NCBI GenBank assembly: GCA_947494095.1
Contig: CANLTI010000010.1
Coordinates: forward strand, 22,466-86,465
Direction of reading: 5' to 3'
Length of the DNA: 64,000 nucleotides
From: an uncultured Pseudomonadales bacterium
Lineage (GTDB): Bacteria; Pseudomonadota; Gammaproteobacteria; Pseudomonadales; Cellvibrionaceae
The position numbers were made by a program, and so were the translations under genes. Shown here in pieces: positions 1-9,697 of the stretch (positions within the stretch are counted from its first letter, which is position 1; every line of letters starts with the position of its first letter). The notes beneath the pieces are model-generated. The model ran no database searches and was not told the DNA's origin. It was given only the letters and a program-made list of their open reading frames with translations.

Positions 1-93
1 TGTTGCAGGCACAGCAACCAAAGAGCCCAACAACAACGCTGACGATAATGAGCCAAAAATAAAAGGCCGAGCTAAGGTTTTTTTTAAGAACAT
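1..93 (-). CDS. Exported protein, N-terminal fragment (last gene of TonB operon)
   Basis: An ATG on the minus strand at 91-93 opens a frame that runs off the window edge. It reads MFLKKTLARPFIFG followed by a run of small and hydrophobic residues ending in VAVPA, a typical Sec signal peptide with an Ala-x-Ala-like site. It starts 12 bp after the TonB stop codon, so it is probably the last gene of the same operon. In DUF3450/ExbB/ExbD/TonB operons of marine gammaproteobacteria this place is usually taken by an exported tetratricopeptide-repeat protein; that identity is inferred from position only, since just 31 residues are visible. Confidence 0.6.
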   Translation of the reverse strand, partial: MFLKKTLARPFIFGSLSSALLLGSLVAVPAT

Positions 94-104
94 ATGAATC
101 ATCT

Positions 105-713
105 TTATTTATCCTTTGCCAGCTGGAATATAAATTTATTCAGTACGCCAGGTACTCTCACAGCCACATCATCAACGACTCTGGGCTTATACTTAAATTT
201 ACTGGCAGCCTTAATAGACGAGCGGCCAAATACAGACTGAGGACAATCATGAACAACGATGTCTTCTGTAGTGCCAATTTCGGTCACTGTAAATTTAACG
301 GTACAGTAGCCTTCAGTACCGCGACTTGCTGCACGCGATGGGTACTGTGCGGCAATTTTAGTAATGGGGATCATCTCACCATCACCGCCAAATCCACCAG
401 GACCTGTAATCGTTGGCTTACCAATTTTAGGGCCAACAATGCTAATACCTTCATTGGTTAAATCAGGTGCAATTTGATCAAAGTCAGGCATTTCCGGTGG
501 CGGCTCATCCACTTCATCTGGACGGTTAGGCTTACTGGTATCGTACTCCGTTGTAATCTCACGCTCAGGCATGACAATATCAGGGATCTTATACTTTTTA
601 ACCTCGCCTGGTGGCTTGATATTCGTCTGAATCAAAATGTGCATCAATAGGACCAGCGCGGCGGTAACCACTGCACCCAATGCACCTGAAAATATGAATC
701 TCACCATACTCAT
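105..713 (-). CDS. tonB: Energy transducer TonB
   Basis: TonB carries proton-motive energy from ExbB/ExbD in the inner membrane to outer-membrane receptors. The 202-residue product has an N-terminal membrane anchor (about residues 5-28), a linker rich in Pro and acidic residues (PDEVDEPPPEMPDF) and a C-terminal TonB fold (about 115-200) with the usual AQYPSRAASRGTEGY start and FKYKPRVVDD. It follows exbD by 11 bp and closes a TonB unit on the minus strand. The Pro-rich linker is short, as in the small TonBs of this operon type. A second Met at residue 3 could be the true start. Confidence 0.9.
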   Translation of the reverse strand: MSMVRFIFSGALGAVVTAALVLLMHILIQTNIKPPGEVKKYKIPDIVMPEREITTEYDTSKPNRPDEVDEPPPEMPDFDQIAPDLTNEGISIVGPKIGKPTITGPGGFGGDGEMIPITKIAAQYPSRAASRGTEGYCTVKFTVTEIGTTEDIVVHDCPQSVFGRSSIKAASKFKYKPRVVDDVAVRVPGVLNKFIFQLAKDK

Positions 714-724
714 GGGCTTTGTCC

Positions 725-1126
725 TTATTGCTTATTAGTTGCGATAGAAATGTCAGCCACGCCCACTTCGCGCGCTTTTTGCGCCACGATATTAAGCATC
801 TTAATAGTAGATTTACTATCGGCTTGAATCACAACAGGGCTTTTGGGGTTTTCAGCGATCAATAGTTCAATCTGATCTTTCACCAAAGACTCGTCAATTT
901 CATTTTTGTCGATCCATATTTTATCGTCGTTATCCACAGCGATAAGGATCTTGGAGTTTTTATAGTCTGATGTTGTTGCGTCAGGGCGTTCAACCTCAAC
1001 ACCAGGCTCTTTAATAAAGGTCGCCGTCACGATGAAGAAGATCAACATGATAAAAACCACGTCAAGCATTGGCGTTAAATCAATGGCGCCTGCGTCATCA
1101 TCGGTAGCGGAATTTTGTCTGCTCAT
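725..1126 (-). CDS. exbD: Biopolymer transport protein ExbD
   Basis: Inner-membrane partner of ExbB and TonB. The 133 residues show the ExbD signature: a short polar N-terminus, then IDLTPMLDVVFIMLIFFIVT with the membrane-embedded proton-carrying Asp (LDVVF), then a periplasmic domain ending in VADISIATNKQ. Length is standard for the family. It lies between exbB and tonB in one minus-strand operon, 97 bp after exbB. Confidence 0.95.
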   Translation of the reverse strand: MSRQNSATDDDAGAIDLTPMLDVVFIMLIFFIVTATFIKEPGVEVERPDATTSDYKNSKILIAVDNDDKIWIDKNEIDESLVKDQIELLIAENPKSPVVIQADSKSTIKMLNIVAQKAREVGVADISIATNKQ

Positions 1127-1223
1127 GGCTACTCTCTTTTATATCGGCTTGTAAACAGGTAAATAAAATCCTGTTTACAAGCTCTGCTCAATGGCTCGAA
1201 TAACTAAAACAACAATGGCTGTC

Positions 1224-1751
1224 TTAGTGATCCATTGTCATGTGATCTTCAAGCAGCTGGCTTTCGCGGTTGGCAATTTGGTTCACAATTGTGCTACCAA
1301 ATACACCAGAAATCGCCGCTACCATGCCAGCCATAGTAGGAATAGTTGCTTGTTTTACCCCGCCAGCCATGGATTTCGCATCCGCGCCGCCAGAGGTTGC
1401 AAGAACGTTAAATACTTCGATCATACCTACAACCGTACCTAACAAACCAAACAAAGGACATAAAGCCACCAAGGTGCCAATTACATCTAAATTGAGTCGA
1501 ATTTGTTCAGTCACACGCGAAATCATCGCGGTACGGATCTGGTGCGCGTTCCAAGATTTACGCTCGGCACGCGCATCCCAGTGCGCAATGGTACCGTCTA
1601 CAGTTTTACGCAGTGTTGCTTTGTAAAACCATAAACGTTCAAAGATCAACGTCCACATGACACAAGTAACTGCTGCAATTACCATCAAGATGGGTCCGCC
1701 TGAATCAACAAACGTCTCGACGGTAGATAATGCTGCTAGTACATCATTCAT
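1224..1751 (-). CDS. exbB: ExbB / MotA-TolQ family proton channel
   Basis: Inner-membrane proton channel subunit that works with ExbD. The 175 residues contain three membrane segments (about 18-38, 90-115 and 135-155), with the family motif CPLFGLLGTVVGMIEVF in segment 2 and TIPTMAGMVAAISGVFG in segment 3. It is shorter than classic ExbB, as usual for the second of two ExbB-like genes in this operon type. It lies 15 bp after the larger ExbB-like gene. Confidence 0.92.
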   Translation of the reverse strand: MNDVLAALSTVETFVDSGGPILMVIAAVTCVMWTLIFERLWFYKATLRKTVDGTIAHWDARAERKSWNAHQIRTAMISRVTEQIRLNLDVIGTLVALCPLFGLLGTVVGMIEVFNVLATSGGADAKSMAGGVKQATIPTMAGMVAAISGVFGSTIVNQIANRESQLLEDHMTMDH

Positions 1752-1766
1752 TGTGGAGTCCTCAAA

Positions 1767-3137
1767 TTAGCGCTCAGATTTTTCGGCGATTAGGCCGGCA
1801 CTTTGCTCTTCGAGGGTATGAATAATACTCTTCGCTTTACCACTCAAGATGGTGTGGAAGAATACCGTTGGAATAGCCACAACCAAGCCTAATACAGTCG
1901 TTACCAACGCGCCCGAGATACCACCGACCATAAGCTTAGGATCGCCAGCACCAAAGTCGGTAATTGCCTGGAAGGTTTGAATCATACCAACAACCGTACC
2001 TAAAAGACCCATTAAAGGCGCAACCATGGACACAATCTTAACCATGTTTAAGCCACTTTCAATACTTGGGCGCTCTTTGAGTACTGCCTCTTCAAGCTTA
2101 AGCTCAAGCGACTCGGTATCACAGTTAGGATTATCTTCTGCGATTTTAAGTACGCGACCTAACGGGTTATTTGTTTTAGCACTGCTAGCTTTAAGCTGGC
2201 TACGTACTTTAGCGCCTGTTAGCGTTAATGAGATCAGCTTCCAAATACTTAATAAGAAACCCACGCCACCCAAGCCAAATAGGATGATTTTACCGACTAA
2301 ACCACCTTGCTCAATACGCTCTTTCAAGTCTGGGCGGTCAATCATGATTTGCATGATTTGGCCACCTAATGGCAATGTGGGGTCAACAGAAGCTGCCACT
2401 AAACCACCGGTTGCATTTTGCACAGCAAAGGCATCAGCTAATTCGCTAGGTTGGCGTGGTGGTACGGTGATAGCGCCTTTTTCGAAGAATAAATATTCTC
2501 CGTTAGAAAGCACACCGTAGTTACCTACACGTACAACTTCACGCTGACTGACAACACCCGCTGCATCAGCAACGCTAGTGGTAAATTTAACCACTTTGCT
2601 AGCTTGTACAGTTTCGAATTGAATTTGATAGAACAAGTTTTCGATTTCAGCAACCGTAGGTAGCTTAGTTTCGCTGTTCATTTTCTCGATCAAATCAATG
2701 GCAAACTTATCGCGACCAGGATATTGAACACTGACCAAAGAATTACCTAAACCTGAACGGTAATCATCAGCCGCTGAGCTCAAGTGACCGAAGAGTTCTT
2801 TGAGGGCACCTAGGCTATTATCTAATTGCTCACGCTTCGCCTTAATTTCCAAGTCTTGCTCGGCATATTTAGCTTCTAAATCAGTTGAGCGTTTTTCTTC
2901 TGCTGCGCGTGTTGCATTGGCTTGCGCTAACAAATTGGAGCGATTGTTCTTTTGTGATAAAAAGTCAGACTCACGTTTTTTGTGTTCGCGGCTTTCAGCC
3001 ACTTTGCTGTTTTTCATCATTTGCAAAAGCTGATCAAGCGAGGTCGCTTTGTCGTCTTGCGCAAAAGTGGTGGCAGTCATTGCACACAAAGCACCACCGG
3101 CCACTACAGCCATTATGTGTTTGTAAAGTGATTTCAT
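1767..3137 (-). CDS. Large MotA/TolQ/ExbB proton channel with periplasmic coiled-coil domain
   Basis: A 456-residue ExbB-like channel. It begins with a signal peptide (KHIMAVVAGGALCAMTATTFA), then a long charged helical periplasmic part (about 30-130) that should form a coiled coil, a beta-rich part, and a C-terminal channel domain with segments near 280, 365-395 (MVAPLMGLLGTVVGMIQTFQ) and 405-430 (GGISGALVTTVLGLVVAIP). Such long forms occur beside DUF3450 proteins in marine gammaproteobacteria and are thought to power a specialised TonB. Its ATG overlaps the end of the DUF3450 gene (TGCACA..ATG region, 4 bp), which indicates translational coupling. Confidence 0.9.
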   Translation of the reverse strand: MKSLYKHIMAVVAGGALCAMTATTFAQDDKATSLDQLLQMMKNSKVAESREHKKRESDFLSQKNNRSNLLAQANATRAAEEKRSTDLEAKYAEQDLEIKAKREQLDNSLGALKELFGHLSSAADDYRSGLGNSLVSVQYPGRDKFAIDLIEKMNSETKLPTVAEIENLFYQIQFETVQASKVVKFTTSVADAAGVVSQREVVRVGNYGVLSNGEYLFFEKGAITVPPRQPSELADAFAVQNATGGLVAASVDPTLPLGGQIMQIMIDRPDLKERIEQGGLVGKIILFGLGGVGFLLSIWKLISLTLTGAKVRSQLKASSAKTNNPLGRVLKIAEDNPNCDTESLELKLEEAVLKERPSIESGLNMVKIVSMVAPLMGLLGTVVGMIQTFQAITDFGAGDPKLMVGGISGALVTTVLGLVVAIPTVFFHTILSGKAKSIIHTLEEQSAGLIAEKSER

Positions 3138-3919
3138 TGTGCGGCCTCCGGTGCAGAAACAGGCAGGGCAAGGATACCGTTAGACGCTTTTTTCTGCGCC
3201 ATACGAACACCGTTATGAACAGTTGCAGCATATTCGTCTGCAGGCAGTACAACCCACTTATTTAAGCTGCGATCCCAAGCGCCAGTCACAGACATATCAG
3301 CAGTTTGGAACATTAAAGAAACGCGACCAATGGCTAAAATGCTAACGTCAATATCTTGACCATCAACATTAATGCTATCGGTGTAGGTATCGACTTTACG
3401 CGCGTATTCAGCTTCGATATTGTACAGCTCAATCACTTGACGGAATTTCTCCGCAACAGTGACCTTTGCGCTATCGAGATTGGCACGTTGGTTAGCAATA
3501 CGCTCTAAACGCAATTCTTTTTTGTACGGTGCATCAAGCTCAACAAATTGCTCCATAGCATCAAGCATACGGATAATCAGTGGTGGTACTTCGCGCTGAA
3601 TAACGGTGACGTTAGAAATAGCATCATCCAACTCAGTCAAAGCAGCACGCTGCGCACTTAGTTGTTTTTCCATTTGCTTGTTATAAACACGTAAACCATC
3701 AATTTGCTTATTTACAGTTTTAAATTGTGAAATAAGGTCTGCGGTTTGATCTTGTAGTTTGTTGATACGCACTTGAGATGCACGAGCAGCATCTACTTTA
3801 GTTTGTCCAACAGACAAAATACCATTCAGGTTTTGATCGGCCTGGGCGGCGCCAGCCAGAAGCGCTCCGGCTGAAATTACTGTGGACAGAGCCACAGCTT
3901 TCATTCGCTGCTTTTTCAT
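3134..3919 (-). CDS. DUF3450 family periplasmic protein
   Basis: First gene of the TonB operon. The chosen ATG (3919) gives 261 residues starting MKKQRMKAVALSTVISAGAL with a cleavable signal peptide ending GAAQA, and it follows a GGGGGG purine run at a proper distance; an upstream ATG at 3940 lacks this. The mature protein is an extended alpha-helical coiled coil (about 40-150) with a small C-terminal domain, as in DUF3450. Its role is unknown; constant linkage to ExbB/ExbD/TonB suggests a periplasmic scaffold in TonB-dependent uptake. Confidence 0.85.
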   Translation of the reverse strand: MKKQRMKAVALSTVISAGALLAGAAQADQNLNGILSVGQTKVDAARASQVRINKLQDQTADLISQFKTVNKQIDGLRVYNKQMEKQLSAQRAALTELDDAISNVTVIQREVPPLIIRMLDAMEQFVELDAPYKKELRLERIANQRANLDSAKVTVAEKFRQVIELYNIEAEYARKVDTYTDSINVDGQDIDVSILAIGRVSLMFQTADMSVTGAWDRSLNKWVVLPADEYAATVHNGVRMAQKKASNGILALPVSAPEAAQ

Positions 3920-4222
3920 ATTCCCCCCAATCGGGCGCATGCATGATTTGAATTTTGGTGCAACAGGGTTAGCCTGCTAGCTCAATAAAGCTAAAACAGG
4001 CGCAATTACACTGAGCTGAAAATCGTGTAGCCGATTTGGCAACAACTAATCGTTTGGCATTTTAAAAGGAGCGCTGACCTTTATTCAATGTGTTTATGGC
4101 TTGTGATAAAAGTGTAACAATAATGATAACCTTTAGTAACACTTTTGAGCATATTGGTAACACCGGCGCAATTGAAATAGTATTGTCGCGTTGATCCTCA
4201 CGCTACCGCATCGGCTAATTGT
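3920..4222. other. Intergenic region between TonB operon and folA
   Basis: About 300 bp between the DUF3450 start and the folA stop, both on the minus strand. It should hold the promoter of the TonB operon. It is AT-rich around 4090-4150 but I see no clear terminator hairpin, no Fur-type palindrome and no small ORF with a good ribosome site. Confidence 0.5.
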
Positions 4223-4762
4223 TTATTTTTTGTCCCAAGTCTCAAAGCTATAAGCGTATGGATTACGGCTATCGGCGGCATATTTATGCGTAGATTTCAA
4301 TTGCCACTGCGTCTCATCATACTTAGGAAAGAAGGCATCGCCGTCCACATCGGCATGCACACGCGTTAAATACATGCGACTCAGCGCCAGCGCATTCTGC
4401 GCTAACGGCTCATTAAGCACCTCGGTATAAACTTGCGCCCCCCCCATTATTACAATTTCTTCGGCAGCCATAATATCGGCGGCAACCAACCCTAACGCCA
4501 CTGCATCAGCCAAATTGGCAGCCACTTCCACACCTGGCGCTTGCCACTGAGCGTTGCGTGCAATCACAATATTGGTTCGATTAGGCAGTGGACGCCCGAT
4601 AGAATCATAAGTTTTACGGCCCATAATCACAGGCTTACCCGTGGTGGTTTTTTTGAAGTGCTTTAAGTCTTCGGGCAAGTGCCACGGCAAAGTGTTATTG
4701 ACCCCAATGCAGCGATTTTGAGCCATTGCTACCATTAAGGCCAAACGTGGAGCTTTATTCAT
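4223..4762 (-). CDS. folA: Dihydrofolate reductase
   Basis: Reduces dihydrofolate to tetrahydrofolate with NADPH, regenerating the cofactor consumed by thymidylate synthase. The 179 residues show the chromosomal-type DHFR pattern: MVAMAQNRCIGVNNTLPWHLPEDL near the N-terminus, the Met20-loop region, PVIMGRKTYDSIG with the NADPH-contacting Arg-Lys-Thr, and IVIMGGAQVYTEVL with the conserved Gly-Gly. It lies 20 bp after thyA on the same strand, a classic thyA-folA pair. Confidence 0.97.
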   Translation of the reverse strand: MNKAPRLALMVAMAQNRCIGVNNTLPWHLPEDLKHFKKTTTGKPVIMGRKTYDSIGRPLPNRTNIVIARNAQWQAPGVEVAANLADAVALGLVAADIMAAEEIVIMGGAQVYTEVLNEPLAQNALALSRMYLTRVHADVDGDAFFPKYDETQWQLKSTHKYAADSRNPYAYSFETWDKK

Positions 4763-4782
4763 TATGTATACCTACTTAACCA

Positions 4783-5616
4783 TTAAACGGCAATGGGCGC
4801 CTTGATTGCAGGGTGACACTCGTAACCGCGCAATTCAAAATCATCAAAGGTGAAGTCAAAAATATTGCTCACAGTGGGGTTAATATGCATGGTCGGCGAA
4901 GCAAAAGGCTCTCGCGCTAGCTGTAAGTCAACTTGCTCCAAATGGTTAAGGTACAAATGCGCATCGCCTAAGGTGTGCACAAATTCACCCAGCTCCAGCC
5001 CCGTCACCTGCGCCACCATCATGGTCAACAGCGCATAAGAGGCAATATTAAACGGTACGCCGAGCAGAATATCAGCACTGCGCTGGTACAACTGACACGA
5101 CAATTTGCCCTCTAAAACGTAAAACTGGAACAGTGTATGGCACGGCGGTAGCGCCATTTTGCCTTCGGCCGCATTTTGGCTAGGCTGCTGCCCCTCTTCG
5201 GGCAAATACGTTGGGTTCCAAGCCGAGACAATTAAACGACGCGAATCAGGCTTGGTTTTAATTTGCTCAATGACGTCGCTAATTTGATCAATCGTGCCGC
5301 CATCGACTTTGGGCCAGCTACGCCATTGCGCGCCATACACAGGGCCCAAATCACCGTTTTCATCGGCCCAATCATCCCAAATACGCACACCGTTTTGCTT
5401 AAGGTAGGCAATATTGGTATCGCCTTGCAAAAACCACAACAACTCATGAATAATCGACTTAAGATGGCATTTTTTAGTGGTGACTAACGGGAACCCTTTG
5501 GCCAAATCAAAACGCATTTGATAACCAAAGACGCTTTTAGTCCCCGTCCCTGTGCGATCTGATTTTGTCACACCACTATCGCGCACATGGCGCATTAAAT
5601 CTAAATACTGCTTCAT
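4783..5616 (-). CDS. thyA: Thymidylate synthase
   Basis: Converts dUMP and methylene-tetrahydrofolate to dTMP and dihydrofolate. Seen: [12 protein letters not shown] near residue 20, the catalytic Cys in [11 protein letters not shown], and [12 protein letters not shown] with the conserved Asn for dUMP. I place the start at 5616 (MKQYLDLM), since AAAGG lies eight bases upstream; the longer frame to 5655 adds 13 unlikely residues. That gives 277 residues, close to the family size. It is followed by folA and preceded by lgt. Confidence 0.97.
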   Translation of the reverse strand: MKQYLDLMRHVRDSGVTKSDRTGTGTKSVFGYQMRFDLAKGFPLVTTKKCHLKSIIHELLWFLQGDTNIAYLKQNGVRIWDDWADENGDLGPVYGAQWRSWPKVDGGTIDQISDVIEQIKTKPDSRRLIVSAWNPTYLPEEGQQPSQNAAEGKMALPPCHTLFQFYVLEGKLSCQLYQRSADILLGVPFNIASYALLTMMVAQVTGLELGEFVHTLGDAHLYLNHLEQVDLQLAREPFASPTMHINPTVSNIFDFTFDDFELRGYECHPAIKAPIAV

Positions 5617-5694
5617 AACAAAACCTTTACCGCCCTTCTTTAACAATGTGCCCAAACAGCCGCCTGATGCAATACCAGAGCGGCATAAACGCGC

Positions 5695-6561
5695 TTAAAC
5701 GCTGGCTTTTTCTTGTGCTTTCATCTCAGGCTTGCCTGGGCCGTATTTTTGACGCTTCATCGCCCAAATAAATACGCCACCACCAATAAGAATCATCGGC
5801 ACCGATAGCATTTGCCCGCGCGTCATCCAGCCAAATAACAAAAAGGTAATATGGGCATCGGGTTGGCGTACAAACTCCACTCCAAAACGCACGCAGCCGT
5901 ACAGCAACAAAAATAACGCGCCTACGGCAGCGCGTGGGCGCGGCTTACGCGAAAACCAGAATAATACTGTAAATAATACCAGCCCTTCAAAAAACATTTG
6001 ATATAACTGTGATGGATGACGCGCCAATTGCTCTGGATCTTTAGGGAAGACCATGGCCCACGAGACATCTGTCGCGCGGCCGTACAATTCACCGCCAATA
6101 AAATTACCCAAACGCCCAAGACCCAATGCGATGGGGACAAACGGTGCAAAAAAATCAATCACATCAAAAATATTTTGATCAACTTTACGGCAGTAGAGTA
6201 AAACGGCAGTCACAACACCTAACAACCCACCGTGGAACGACATACCGCCCTCCCAAACCCGAATAATCATCGCCGGATCAGCAAGAAACTCTTGGAATTG
6301 ATAGAAAATGACATAGCCCATTCGCCCACCCAAGACCACGCCCATTGCCACATAAAACAATAAGTCGTCCATTTGTTTACGATAAACCACATTATATGAC
6401 CTACCCGCGCGATACATCCCAAGCCCCCAGCACGCCGCAAAGCCCAGCAAGTACATCAATCCATACCAATGCACCTCTAGCGGGCCAAATGTTTTACCAA
6501 ATACCTCGAGCGACTCAAATACCGTGAAGGCAACAGGGTCAAGTTGTGGATAAGTGAGCAT
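5695..6561 (-). CDS. lgt: Prolipoprotein diacylglyceryl transferase
   Basis: Inner-membrane enzyme that moves diacylglyceryl from phosphatidylglycerol to the lipobox Cys of prolipoproteins. The 288 residues contain seven hydrophobic segments, the MSFHGGLLG motif near residue 110 and the family signature GLGRLGNFIGGELYGR near 145-160 with the essential Arg and Asn. The lgt-thyA order on one strand is common in gammaproteobacteria. Confidence 0.96.
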   Translation of the reverse strand: MLTYPQLDPVAFTVFESLEVFGKTFGPLEVHWYGLMYLLGFAACWGLGMYRAGRSYNVVYRKQMDDLLFYVAMGVVLGGRMGYVIFYQFQEFLADPAMIIRVWEGGMSFHGGLLGVVTAVLLYCRKVDQNIFDVIDFFAPFVPIALGLGRLGNFIGGELYGRATDVSWAMVFPKDPEQLARHPSQLYQMFFEGLVLFTVLFWFSRKPRPRAAVGALFLLLYGCVRFGVEFVRQPDAHITFLLFGWMTRGQMLSVPMILIGGGVFIWAMKRQKYGPGKPEMKAQEKASV

Positions 6562-6706
6562 GATGCATCCTTATTGAATGTAATGACTAAATTGAATGTA
6601 ATAACGGCGTAAACGCGATGACTAACACGTCAGAGGCAGCCATCATATAGAGGAAAAGCGAAGAGAGCATCACTTACCACAGCCGAGTCGCTAAAGTGAT
6701 TAGCTC

Positions 6707-8980
6707 TTAACGGTTGATAGGTGCAATCGGCTTAAGCATTCGGCTCAAACCCACCTCTTTAAAGGCATTATCAAGCGCGGCATAGACTGATTCGGTATCA
6801 GGCAAAGCTAATACTTCGAGCATCAACTCATGGGCATCCACCAAGCTTACACTGCGGATCACCGACTTCACCTTCAACAGGTTAGTCGCGCTCATAGAAA
6901 GTACATCGTAACCCATGGCCATCAGCAATAATGCCGCTGTCGGGTCGCCGGCAAGTTCACCGCAAATACTCACCGGCTTGCCTTGGCTGTGCGAGGCGTC
7001 GACCACATCTTTTAGAGCCCGCAAAACGGCAGGATGAAAAGAGCGATACAAATCGGCAACGCGTGTATTATTGCGATCAACCGCCAAGATATATTGTGTT
7101 AAGTCGTTGCTCCCGACCGATAAAAAATCACTGCGCGCGGCTAACTCACGCGCCTGATAAACCGCCGAAGGCACCTCGATCATTACCCCAATGGGCGGCA
7201 AGGCTATTTTACGCCCCTCTTCAACCAACTCTTCATAAGCTCGCATAATCAACATTTGAGCAATTTCTAGCTCGGGAATGGCCGAAATCATGGGCAATAG
7301 TATGCGTAAATTATCCAAGCCTTCGCTCGCGCGCAGCATCGCTCGCACTTGAACTAAAAATATCTCGGGATGATCGAGTGTCACACGTATGCCACGCCAG
7401 CCCAAAAAGGGGTTTTCTTCTTGAATGGGAAAATAAGGCAGCGCTTTATCGCCGCCAATATCCAAGGTGCGCATGGTGACAGGATGCGGAAAAAACGCCT
7501 CGAGCTGTTCGCGATAAACCTGCCGCTGCTCTTCCTCTGAAGGAAAGCGATCACGTAACATAAAGGGGATTTCGGTTCGGTAAAGCCCAACACCTTCTGC
7601 TCCTCGCTCAAGCGATAGCACCGCATCGGCCGCTAAACCGGTATTCACCCATAACTCAATAAGGTGCCCGTCCGTTGTTTCGCAGGGCTCATCTTTAAGG
7701 CTTTCAAGCGTACGAACAACTTGTAAGTCTTCATCAACGATATCTTGATAATGCAGTAATAAATTACGCGAAGGATCGCTATACACGCTGCCGTGGTAAC
7801 CATCGACAATCATCTCGCGGCTATCGAGCTTAGTAAACGGTAAATCCACCGCCCCCATGACCGTGGGTATACCCATCGAGCGAGCAAGAATGGCGACATG
7901 AGAGTTGCTCGAGCCTTTCACAGAGACAATCCCAGCGAGGCGCCCGGCTGGCACTTCGGCCAACATAGAAGCCGTTAGTTCTTCACCAATTAAAATTGTA
8001 TTTTCGGGGAAGAGCACTTCTTTTTGGTTGCTTTGCTGCAATACGGCTAACACCCGCCCGCCCAAATCTTGGACGTCACTGGCGCGCTCACGTAAATAGG
8101 GGTCGCTCATGCTTTGGAAGTTTGTCACATGCTCCATAATGACTTCACTCCACGCGTATTCGGCCGATATATTTTGTCGAATGCGGTCCATAACCTCACC
8201 GCCAAGCGAGGCATCGTCGAGCATGCCAACGTAGGCATCAAATAGCTGGCGCTCTTCTTTGTTGACACGGTTAGCCAGTTCATCACCGAGCAAGCGAACA
8301 TTGGCACGCACTTGCGCTAAGGCCTCTAAAAAAAACACCGCCTCTTGTTCGATATCATCACAGCGGCGATAGGGCACCGCACGCAAGTCAGCCGGTGGCG
8401 CCGCCACAACCGTTCGCCCAATAGCAACACCCGGTGCACCTGCAATCCCCATAAACTTGGCTTCAGTGGGCCCTGCATCCGAGTGAATATCGACCAGCGC
8501 CCCAGTGGCTTCGGCATGCGCAATCACCCCCGATAGCTGCGCTGACATCGTGACCAAAAAGGCCTCTTCGCCCTCATCAAAGGTGCGACCCTTTACTTGC
8601 TGAACCACTAATACGCCCATCACTTTGCGCTGATGAATAATAGGCACACCCAAGAACGCACTGTAACGCTCTTCGCCTGTTTCAGGGAAGTACTCAAAGT
8701 TAGAGTGTGTTTCGGCTTGATCTAAATTAACCGGCTCTTCGCGCGCCGCCACCAAACCCACAAGCCCCTGACCTTTCGTGAGCATAACGCGCCCAACGGC
8801 CTCTACGTTTAAGCCATCGGTGGCCATTAATACAAATTCTTTGTGTACATTGCGCAAATACACCGAGCACACATCGGTCGTCATAGTCTGCTTTACACGG
8901 GCAACAATAATACGCAGTACCGCAGGGAGATCCCGCGCTGAATTAACCTCCTGAACAATACTCCGTAAAGATCCCAGCAT
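6707..8980 (-). CDS. ptsP: Phosphoenolpyruvate-protein phosphotransferase PtsP (nitrogen PTS enzyme I)
   Basis: First phosphotransfer protein of the nitrogen-related PTS, passing phosphate from PEP to NPr. From the ATG at 8980 it has 757 residues: a GAF domain (about 1-160, with the EERYSAFLGVPII motif), the PEP-utilising swivelling domain with the phospho-His in GSSNSHVAILARS, and the PEP-binding barrel (LYRTEIPFM, SVGSNDLTQYIL, Cys in VSICGELAGD). The start is set at 8980 because [12 protein letters not shown] matches the family N-terminus and its ATG overlaps the rppH stop by one base. It forms an operon with rppH. Confidence 0.95.
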   Translation of the reverse strand: MLGSLRSIVQEVNSARDLPAVLRIIVARVKQTMTTDVCSVYLRNVHKEFVLMATDGLNVEAVGRVMLTKGQGLVGLVAAREEPVNLDQAETHSNFEYFPETGEERYSAFLGVPIIHQRKVMGVLVVQQVKGRTFDEGEEAFLVTMSAQLSGVIAHAEATGALVDIHSDAGPTEAKFMGIAGAPGVAIGRTVVAAPPADLRAVPYRRCDDIEQEAVFFLEALAQVRANVRLLGDELANRVNKEERQLFDAYVGMLDDASLGGEVMDRIRQNISAEYAWSEVIMEHVTNFQSMSDPYLRERASDVQDLGGRVLAVLQQSNQKEVLFPENTILIGEELTASMLAEVPAGRLAGIVSVKGSSNSHVAILARSMGIPTVMGAVDLPFTKLDSREMIVDGYHGSVYSDPSRNLLLHYQDIVDEDLQVVRTLESLKDEPCETTDGHLIELWVNTGLAADAVLSLERGAEGVGLYRTEIPFMLRDRFPSEEEQRQVYREQLEAFFPHPVTMRTLDIGGDKALPYFPIQEENPFLGWRGIRVTLDHPEIFLVQVRAMLRASEGLDNLRILLPMISAIPELEIAQMLIMRAYEELVEEGRKIALPPIGVMIEVPSAVYQARELAARSDFLSVGSNDLTQYILAVDRNNTRVADLYRSFHPAVLRALKDVVDASHSQGKPVSICGELAGDPTAALLLMAMGYDVLSMSATNLLKVKSVIRSVSLVDAHELMLEVLALPDTESVYAALDNAFKEVGLSRMLKPIAPINR

Positions 8981-9489
8981 TAGCCTTGCTCCGTTCGCCA
9001 CTTATGCTCTTGATAATTAGCATGCGCAGGCGCCAGTTCACGCATTGCGCGCCGGTACACGTCGCGCTTAAAGTTAACCACGCGATCTAACGGGTACCAA
9101 TAGCTTACCCACTCCCAGGTATCAAATTCTGGGTGGCCATCACCGCTCAAATCGATCGCGCTATCAGCACCGTTATACTCCAGTAAAAACCATTTTTGCT
9201 TTTGGCCAATACACAAAGGTTGCTGCTGAGGACGTACATAGCGCTTAGGTAAACGATAGCGTAACCAGCCCCGCGTAGAGTCAATAACCGTCACTTGCTC
9301 GGCCGTTAAACCCACCTCTTCTTTAAGCTCACGATAAAGAGCTTGCTCGGCTGACTCATTGGTTTTGATTCCACCTTGCGGGAACTGCCAAGCATCTTGG
9401 CCGCCAATACGCCGCGCCCAGAGCACTTGCCCCTTAGGGTTCATGAGGATTATGCCCACATTAGGGCGAAAACCTTCGGCGTCTATCAC
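8980..9489 (-). CDS. rppH: RNA pyrophosphohydrolase
   Basis: Nudix hydrolase that removes pyrophosphate from the 5' end of mRNA, starting RNase E decay. The 169 residues begin with [10 protein letters not shown] and contain [20 protein letters not shown] and ELKEEVGL, a complete Nudix box. It lies upstream of ptsP with a one-base stop/start overlap, an arrangement conserved in gammaproteobacteria. Confidence 0.96.
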   Translation of the reverse strand: MIDAEGFRPNVGIILMNPKGQVLWARRIGGQDAWQFPQGGIKTNESAEQALYRELKEEVGLTAEQVTVIDSTRGWLRYRLPKRYVRPQQQPLCIGQKQKWFLLEYNGADSAIDLSGDGHPEFDTWEWVSYWYPLDRVVNFKRDVYRRAMRELAPAHANYQEHKWRTEQG

Positions 9490-9697
9490 ACGAGCTCCTT
9501 AACGATTTGTTGTTATAATGATCAGGTCATTGTTTCACAATTTATACACTAACAGCAATTTGCGATTCAGCTCTTATTCAGCTTTATTTCGTTATTGAGT
9601 ACCTATTTACACGATATACTAAGATTATTCACCTACCTAGCGCGTTTAATGGCGCGTAGAGCCACTTATTCATGCCAACCGTACTTAAGGAGCACCC
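9490..9697. other. Divergent promoter region between rppH and the HAD gene
   Basis: About 200 bp between two divergent genes, so promoters for both directions should lie here. It is AT-rich (tracts near 9535-9610). I see no perfect consensus promoter and no strong palindrome. Confidence 0.4.

Noticed and set aside
249..461. Plus-strand frame inside tonB, one of many antisense frames over real genes in the window
   Set aside because: It mirrors codon bias of the tonB gene on the other strand and has no start signals; the same reasoning was used for the other shadow frames.
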